Of a stretch of 37,516 nucleotides of DNA, positions 33,387-37,516 are shown in pieces. Every line of letters begins with the position of its first letter. The first letter of the stretch is position 1. The position numbers and the translations under genes were made by a program. The notes beneath the pieces were generated by a model. It saw only the letters and a list, made by a program, of their open reading frames with translations, did not search any database and had not been told where the DNA came from. This DNA comes from DASUFP01 sp036274495 (lineage in GTDB: Bacteria; Bacteroidota; Bacteroidia; AKYH767-A; OLB10), in contig DASUFP010000051.1 in the NCBI GenBank assembly GCA_036274495.1, forward strand, positions 1 to 37,516, given 5' to 3'.

Positions 33387-33704
33387 TTAACTGACAGAAA
33401 TGTCCGGATCAATTTCTTTTGACCAGGCCAATATGCCTCCTTTTAGGTTTAACAGGTTTGAGAATCCCTGGTTTGCCTCAAGTTGCCGGATAATAACATT
33501 GCTTCTGGAGCCGGAGCGGCAATATAAAACAACCGGAAGTTCCTTTGAAATCAATTCCGGTTGCTCCAATAAAGTATCCATTGGTATATTTTCACCACCT
33601 ATGTTTGCGGCTTCAAATTCGTGTTCTTCCCGAATATCGATCAGTTGAAAATCTTTTTTTTGATCCATCCAGGTTTTAAGCTCGGAAACAGTAATGTCAG
33701 TCAT
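33387..33704 (-). CDS. Single-domain rhodanese-like protein
   Basis: A 105-residue cytoplasmic rhodanese. The active-site loop 'VVLYCRSGSRSNV' holds the catalytic Cys (C62) that carries a persulphide. 'FQLIDIREEHEFEAANI' is the usual N-terminal motif and 'LLNLKGGILAWSKEID' the usual end. It sits 14 bases after the phosphosulfolactate synthase gene, so a sulphur-handling link is possible but not shown. Confidence 0.92.
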   Translation of the reverse strand: MTDITVSELKTWMDQKKDFQLIDIREEHEFEAANIGGENIPMDTLLEQPELISKELPVVLYCRSGSRSNVIIRQLEANQGFSNLLNLKGGILAWSKEIDPDISVS

Positions 33705-33718
33705 ACTTTTAAATGTAA

Positions 33719-34510
33719 TTATACAGACTTAACATCGTGGCTTTTATCTTGCAGAAAATCAAAAAAAGTATCACTGCGTAAACCTAACCGAAGCGATTCA
33801 AGGGCAATTATTTCATTTGGCGCAATATTTCCAAGGTTCACATTAGCACCAAAGAGTTTGATAAAATAAACCTGTTGTGATTTGATTGGAGCCTCCCAAA
33901 TGATTTTTTCTGCCGGTATTTTATTTACTATTTTCTGAATCAAAACAACGTGCGCTTTCCCATTTGGTCTGTAAATACCAACCGTTCCGCTTTCCCTGGC
34001 TTCTGCAATCACCTTCCAAACTCCGGCATCCAGTTCACGTTGCATCATTTCAATCCAGCGTACAGGATGAATGATAATACCTTCTTCTTTTGAACCCACT
34101 TCAGAAATAACGGTACAGTGTTGCTTCAGTTTCTTAATTAATTTGCATTTAAGGTCGTGAGGCAGGTTAATTGAACCATCGGAAATTTCAGCATATTCGA
34201 GTTCGAATTTATCGATCAGCTTAATATATTGATCTACCTCATTACGGATAATATATGCTTCAAATAAGGTGCCTCCAAAATATACCGGAATACCGGCCTT
34301 TTTATATAGAGCGATCTTTTCTTTAAGATTTGGAGTTATAAGCGCACTACCAAAACCAAGTTTAACAACATCACAAAAATTGCCGCCTGATGAAATGAGG
34401 TTTTCAGCTTCATTTAAGCTTAAACCCTTATCCATAACCATAGTGATTCCGGACTCCCTTGGTTTATCTGTTCGCTCGGGGATTTGACTTAACTCGAAAT
34501 TCATTTTCAT
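33719..34510 (-). CDS. Phosphosulfolactate synthase (ComA family)
   Basis: A 263-residue TIM-barrel protein of the family that adds sulphite to phosphoenolpyruvate to form phosphosulfolactate, the first step of coenzyme M synthesis in methanogens. Family segments are visible: 'GITMVMDKGL', 'CDVVKLGFGSALI', 'GIPVYFGGTLFEAY', 'YAEISDGSINL' and 'TVISEVGSKEEG'. Bacteria do not make coenzyme M this way, and no comB or comC is beside it, so the product may feed sulfolactate or another sulphonate. It overlaps the upstream TPR gene by 4 bases. Confidence 0.86.
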   Translation of the reverse strand: MKMNFELSQIPERTDKPRESGITMVMDKGLSLNEAENLISSGGNFCDVVKLGFGSALITPNLKEKIALYKKAGIPVYFGGTLFEAYIIRNEVDQYIKLIDKFELEYAEISDGSINLPHDLKCKLIKKLKQHCTVISEVGSKEEGIIIHPVRWIEMMQRELDAGVWKVIAEARESGTVGIYRPNGKAHVVLIQKIVNKIPAEKIIWEAPIKSQQVYFIKLFGANVNLGNIAPNEIIALESLRLGLRSDTFFDFLQDKSHDVKSV

Positions 34511-35925
34511 CTGGAATGACCTTCAATAATTTGAATAATTACCGGGTCACTCTTTAACTCAGGCATGATTTCAAAAAGCATAGAAACCTGTAGTCCGTGA
34601 AATTCCAAAGCAGATTCGAGACTATTGTAGGCCTCACTGATTAAGCCTGAGGAGTAGAGATTAACAACCTGTCGAAAACGCAGTTCCGCATTATCCGGAT
34701 GAAATATGAGGGCCTTTTCAACAATATCAACTGCTTCTCTTGACCTGCCGGTGTCGTTTAAAAAGTGAGCATAAGCACCCCAGCCGTCTATGAGTCCGGG
34801 ATCGTCTTCTATAACTCTCAAATAACACTCTTCGGCTTCATTGATATTATTCAGATTATATTCACAATCACCCAGAAGAAGCCAATATTCACCGTTATTT
34901 GAATCCTTTTCTATTGCTTTCCTGATAAAGTGAATGGCCTCATACCACCTCTCTTCAAACTCGAGAGTAAGTGCGATCCCATACCATGCCTGTGCCATTT
35001 CCGGGAGCAACTTAACAGACTTTTTATAAAAAGTCCGGGCTTCATCCATTTTCTCAAGTTTTTCATAGCATTCGGCTATGTTATAATAAGTAATGGCATC
35101 CGGTTTATAATATTCAAAAGTCTGTTTGTATTTCTGAATGGCCTCCTCATAATGTTCCAGCATAGCTAAAACATGGGCCTGATCCAGATATGCCGGTGCA
35201 AAATCCTCTTTTATCAAAATACTGTAATCAAAGGCATGCAATGCCTCTTCGTATTTGCCTAACCGGCATTGAATATCACCCAGGTTATACCAGGCAGCAT
35301 AGGAGTAGGGATCAGCATTAATTAAACCATTGAAATAGGTTATTCCATCCTGAAGTTTACCCGTTATTCCCAAACATGCAGTTAATTCTTCCATGGCCAT
35401 TTCGAAGCGGGGATTGTGTTTAATCGCCAGTTTAAAATGTTCAATCGCCTTGGGGTAATTCAGCATGTTTTGATATGTAATGGCCATGCTGAAATAAATC
35501 TCATCAATTACATCGGATAGCGGCAATGCCTTTTTGAAGCAATCAATGGCATTTGAAAACTGTCCCATCGTGTTCAATATGTTGCCGCGAATCATATGTA
35601 CATCGAGGTCATAGGGACTGATCCGCTCCACACGTTCCAGGGTTTCCAAAGCTCTTTGATCCTGCCCTGTGATAGCAAACAGCTGAGCTTGTTTCATTAA
35701 AAAATTCACAGAATCAGGGTGAAGGGAAAAAGCATACCTGGCCACTTCCAGTGCTTTACTGTGTTCACCTTTATCGATGTAAAAATCTATTATTCTTATA
35801 AGCGCATCGACGTCAAAAAAGTAACGGTCTTTTCGCTTTAGCATCTCTTCAAACCTGCTGACCGACAGTTCGATTTTCTCGTTCAGATCGTCCTGGCTTT
35901 CGAAATCATCATCCTCTTCTTCCAT
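34507..35925 (-). CDS. Cytoplasmic TPR-repeat protein
   Basis: A 472-residue protein made of about a dozen TPR repeats, from 'HSKALEVARYAFSLHPDSVNFLMKQAQLFAITGQDQRALETLERV' to 'GRSREAVDIVEKALIFHPDNAELRFRQVVNLY'. The N-terminus 'MEEEDDDFESQDDLNEKIE' is acidic with no signal peptide. The frame extends to 36006, but a -7 promoter box at 35954-35961 lies inside that extension, so the start at 35925 is chosen. It heads the operon with phosphosulfolactate synthase, rhodanese and aroE. It is probably a protein-interaction scaffold; partners are unknown. Confidence 0.85.
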   Translation of the reverse strand: MEEEDDDFESQDDLNEKIELSVSRFEEMLKRKDRYFFDVDALIRIIDFYIDKGEHSKALEVARYAFSLHPDSVNFLMKQAQLFAITGQDQRALETLERVERISPYDLDVHMIRGNILNTMGQFSNAIDCFKKALPLSDVIDEIYFSMAITYQNMLNYPKAIEHFKLAIKHNPRFEMAMEELTACLGITGKLQDGITYFNGLINADPYSYAAWYNLGDIQCRLGKYEEALHAFDYSILIKEDFAPAYLDQAHVLAMLEHYEEAIQKYKQTFEYYKPDAITYYNIAECYEKLEKMDEARTFYKKSVKLLPEMAQAWYGIALTLEFEERWYEAIHFIRKAIEKDSNNGEYWLLLGDCEYNLNNINEAEECYLRVIEDDPGLIDGWGAYAHFLNDTGRSREAVDIVEKALIFHPDNAELRFRQVVNLYSSGLISEAYNSLESALEFHGLQVSMLFEIMPELKSDPVIIQIIEGHSR

Positions 35926-35953
35926 ATGAATAGTATTTAAAGCCTTACTTATA

Positions 35954-35961
35954 CAAATGTA
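35954..35961 (-). promoter_or_regulatory. -7 promoter box (TACATTTG on minus) that decides the TPR start
   Basis: Exact TAnnTTTG on the minus strand, 28 bases upstream of the chosen start. Transcription from here would begin near 35948 and would exclude the ATG at 36006. Confidence 0.58.
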
Positions 35962-36108
35962 GGAAAAAGCGAGGCTGGACGCCAGTCCCTGCCAAAAGTT
36001 ATTCACACGATTCTGTTATATAGCTGATATTGAAACCCTCCAAAACACGGGAAGGCTATCCCAGGTTCTTCAGCTTTGGTCCGGACCGCCAACTGACAAC
36101 AGAATTCG

Positions 36109-36116
36109 TAATTTTG
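36109..36116 (+). promoter_or_regulatory. -7 promoter box (TAATTTTG) for recF
   Basis: Exact TAnnTTTG ending 7 bases before the recF ATG. With initiation about 5 bases after the box, the transcript would be almost leaderless. Confidence 0.55.
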
Positions 36117-36123
36117 ATACATT

Positions 36124-37254
36124 ATGTTTTTGAGTAAAATCAGCTTATTAAACTTCAGGAACTATCCTGAGGCCTCTTTTGAGGCCGACCAACATGTAAA
36201 TTGTTTTACCGGACCGAATGGCAGCGGTAAAACCAATCTGCTTGATGCCATTTATTACTTGTCAATGACCAAAAGTTATTTTTCATCGGCCGACAATCAG
36301 AACATACGGCAAGGGGCCAGCCTGTTTATTTTGCAAGGTGATTTTGTCAAAAACGGCATTAGGGAAACCGTTTATGCAGGGGTAAAGACAGGTCAGAAAA
36401 AGCAATTTAAAATCAATCAAAAAGAGTATGAAAGGCTGGCAGACCATATCGGATTATTTCCTGTAGTAATGGTTGCCCCAACAGATCAGGAACTGGTAAC
36501 AGAGGGCAGTGAAACCCGAAGAAAGTTCCTGGATGTAGTGATATCGCAATATGACCACAATTATCTCGAAGACCTGATTCAATATCATCAGATTTTATCA
36601 CATCGGAATGCACTCTTAAAGGATTTGCAGCGACATCGTGAAAAAGGCGGAGAGACACTTGATATTTGGGACGACCGACTTATAAGTTTTGGTAACCGGA
36701 TACATGCAAAGAGAAGCGTTTTTATCAGTGAATTCGAATCCCATTTCGAAACAACTTATAAGTCAATAGCCGGGACTTCGGAACCGGTGGCTGTACATTA
36801 TGAGTCAAGGATGAATCAGGAGGGTTTGCGGCAGTTACTCATCAATGGCAGGCAAAAGGACATAGATCAGGGATTTACAGGTAATGGAATTCATAAAGAT
36901 GATTTATTGCTTCAGCTTAACGGCATGCCGGCAAAAAAATTTGCATCTCAAGGTCAGCAAAAATCGCTCGTTACGGCTCTCAAATTAGCGCAGTACACCT
37001 ATCTTGCAGCCCGGGGATTTACCCGACCCATTGTTTTGCTAGATGACATATTTGATAAACTCGACCAGCAACGTGTTTCCAGGTTGTTGCATCTGGTGAC
37101 AGGAGAACATTTCGGACAGGTTTTTATAACAGACACAGATCCCAACAGGGCTGCTCAGTTTTTTGAAAAAACGGGTGTTCCATTCAAAGTGTTTCATGTA
37201 CAGGAGAATTCCATTCAACCCTTAACCGTTTTACAAAATGAACAGCAACAGTAA
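36124..37254 (+). CDS. recF: DNA replication and repair protein RecF
   Basis: SMC-like ATPase that helps load RecA at gaps in DNA. The 376 residues begin 'MFLSKISLLNFRNYPEASFEAD', a typical RecF start, with Walker A 'GPNGSGKTN' (30-38), the ABC signature near 'KFASQGQQKSLVTALKLAQ', and Walker B 'IVLLDDIFDKLD' near 304. The C-terminus is intact and overlaps the next gene by 17 bases. Confidence 0.97.
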   Translation: MFLSKISLLNFRNYPEASFEADQHVNCFTGPNGSGKTNLLDAIYYLSMTKSYFSSADNQNIRQGASLFILQGDFVKNGIRETVYAGVKTGQKKQFKINQKEYERLADHIGLFPVVMVAPTDQELVTEGSETRRKFLDVVISQYDHNYLEDLIQYHQILSHRNALLKDLQRHREKGGETLDIWDDRLISFGNRIHAKRSVFISEFESHFETTYKSIAGTSEPVAVHYESRMNQEGLRQLLINGRQKDIDQGFTGNGIHKDDLLLQLNGMPAKKFASQGQQKSLVTALKLAQYTYLAARGFTRPIVLLDDIFDKLDQQRVSRLLHLVTGEHFGQVFITDTDPNRAAQFFEKTGVPFKVFHVQENSIQPLTVLQNEQQQ

Positions 37255-37516
37255 CTCAACTACCCTGGGTGAGGTCATCAATAAGTTAATTGACACCTAC
37301 AAGTTGCGAGATAAATTAAATGAAACCGGGATTCAAAAAGCCTGGGTGGAAGTCATGGGACCTTCGGTAGGCAAAAGAACGGTTTCATTAAAGATTGAAA
37401 AAGAAAAACTTATTGTCCGACTGACGTCTGCTCCCCTGCGTCATGAACTTACTTTCAAAAGTGCTGAAATATGTCGGGCACTCAATAAAGAGTTGGGGTC
37501 AGCGCTACTGAATGAA
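37238..37516 (+). CDS. DUF721 (DciA-like) protein, 3' partial
   Basis: Starts with ATG at 37238, inside the end of recF, and runs off the window after 93 residues. The pattern 'LGEVINKLIDTYKLRDKLNETGIQKAWVEVMGPSVGKRTVSLKIEKEKLIVRLTSAPLRHEL' matches DUF721, a KH-like domain found in DciA, the helicase-loading factor of many bacteria. A gene of this type next to recF is a usual arrangement in Bacteroidota. Whether it loads the helicase here is inferred from the family. Confidence 0.82.
   Translation, partial: MNSNSNSTTLGEVINKLIDTYKLRDKLNETGIQKAWVEVMGPSVGKRTVSLKIEKEKLIVRLTSAPLRHELTFKSAEICRALNKELGSALLNE

Noticed and set aside
35926..36006. 27-residue N-terminal extension of the TPR protein
   Set aside because: A promoter -7 box lies inside it and the natural start 'MEEEDDDFE' follows.
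1..37516. Mobile elements, prophage, restriction or other defence genes
   Set aside because: No transposase, integrase, nuclease, methyl-restriction pair or tRNA-linked attachment site was recognised on either strand.

Overview
The window is a chromosomal segment of a member of the Bacteroidota. The evidence is a C-terminal type IX secretion (T9SS) sorting domain in the first gene, an outer-membrane protein with PorE architecture, a long-form Bacteroidota arginine decarboxylase, an ExbB-ExbD-ExbD-TonB-TonB cluster, an Nramp transporter fused to a universal stress domain, and repeated intergenic TAnnTTTG boxes, the -7 promoter element of this phylum. The base composition is moderately AT-rich. 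I saw no tRNA, rRNA, CRISPR array, insertion sequence or prophage gene. Order or genus cannot be fixed from this segment.

Layout. 1-6360: the 3' end of a T9SS cargo protein meets a convergent arginine decarboxylase. Divergent from the decarboxylase is a tight run of arginase, arginyl-tRNA synthetase, a YiiX-like hydrolase and a small lipoprotein, so three arginine-using enzymes sit together. 6386-11228: ffh, folD, queE and a PorE-like TPR/beta-propeller/CRD/OmpA protein. 11341-12534: an rRNA-type methyltransferase with a TTG start, closed by a strong bidirectional terminator. 12546-18950 (minus): an energy-transduction cluster of exbB, two exbD, two tonB paralogues, a phosphate-binding-like lipoprotein and a TPR protein. 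18951-19639: the largest non-coding gap.

19640-25426: a membrane pyrophosphatase, then on the minus strand a geranylgeranyl-reductase-type flavoprotein, smpB and an Nramp-USP fusion. A palindrome in the Nramp promoter looks like an MntR/DtxR-type operator. 25546-30083 (plus): pyrD, a DUF4920 protein, HMG-CoA lyase, and an exported protein with a ~420-residue charged Ala/Glu/Lys helix. 30135-36000 (minus): a small exported protein with a DUF6580 membrane protein, then a TPR / phosphosulfolactate synthase / rhodanese / aroE / membrane glycosyltransferase operon. 36109-37516 (plus): recF overlapping the start of a DUF721 (DciA-like) gene that runs off the window.

Most of the window is housekeeping. 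The parts most deserving a second look are the TonB cluster with its orphan phosphate-binding-like lipoprotein, the operator palindrome at the Nramp gene, the pyrophosphatase with its ion-gate glutamate in an unusual helix, the long-helix protein, the phosphosulfolactate synthase operon, and three terminators whose loops carry the stop codon of the gene they end. I did not find a clearly new multi-gene defence or mobile system.
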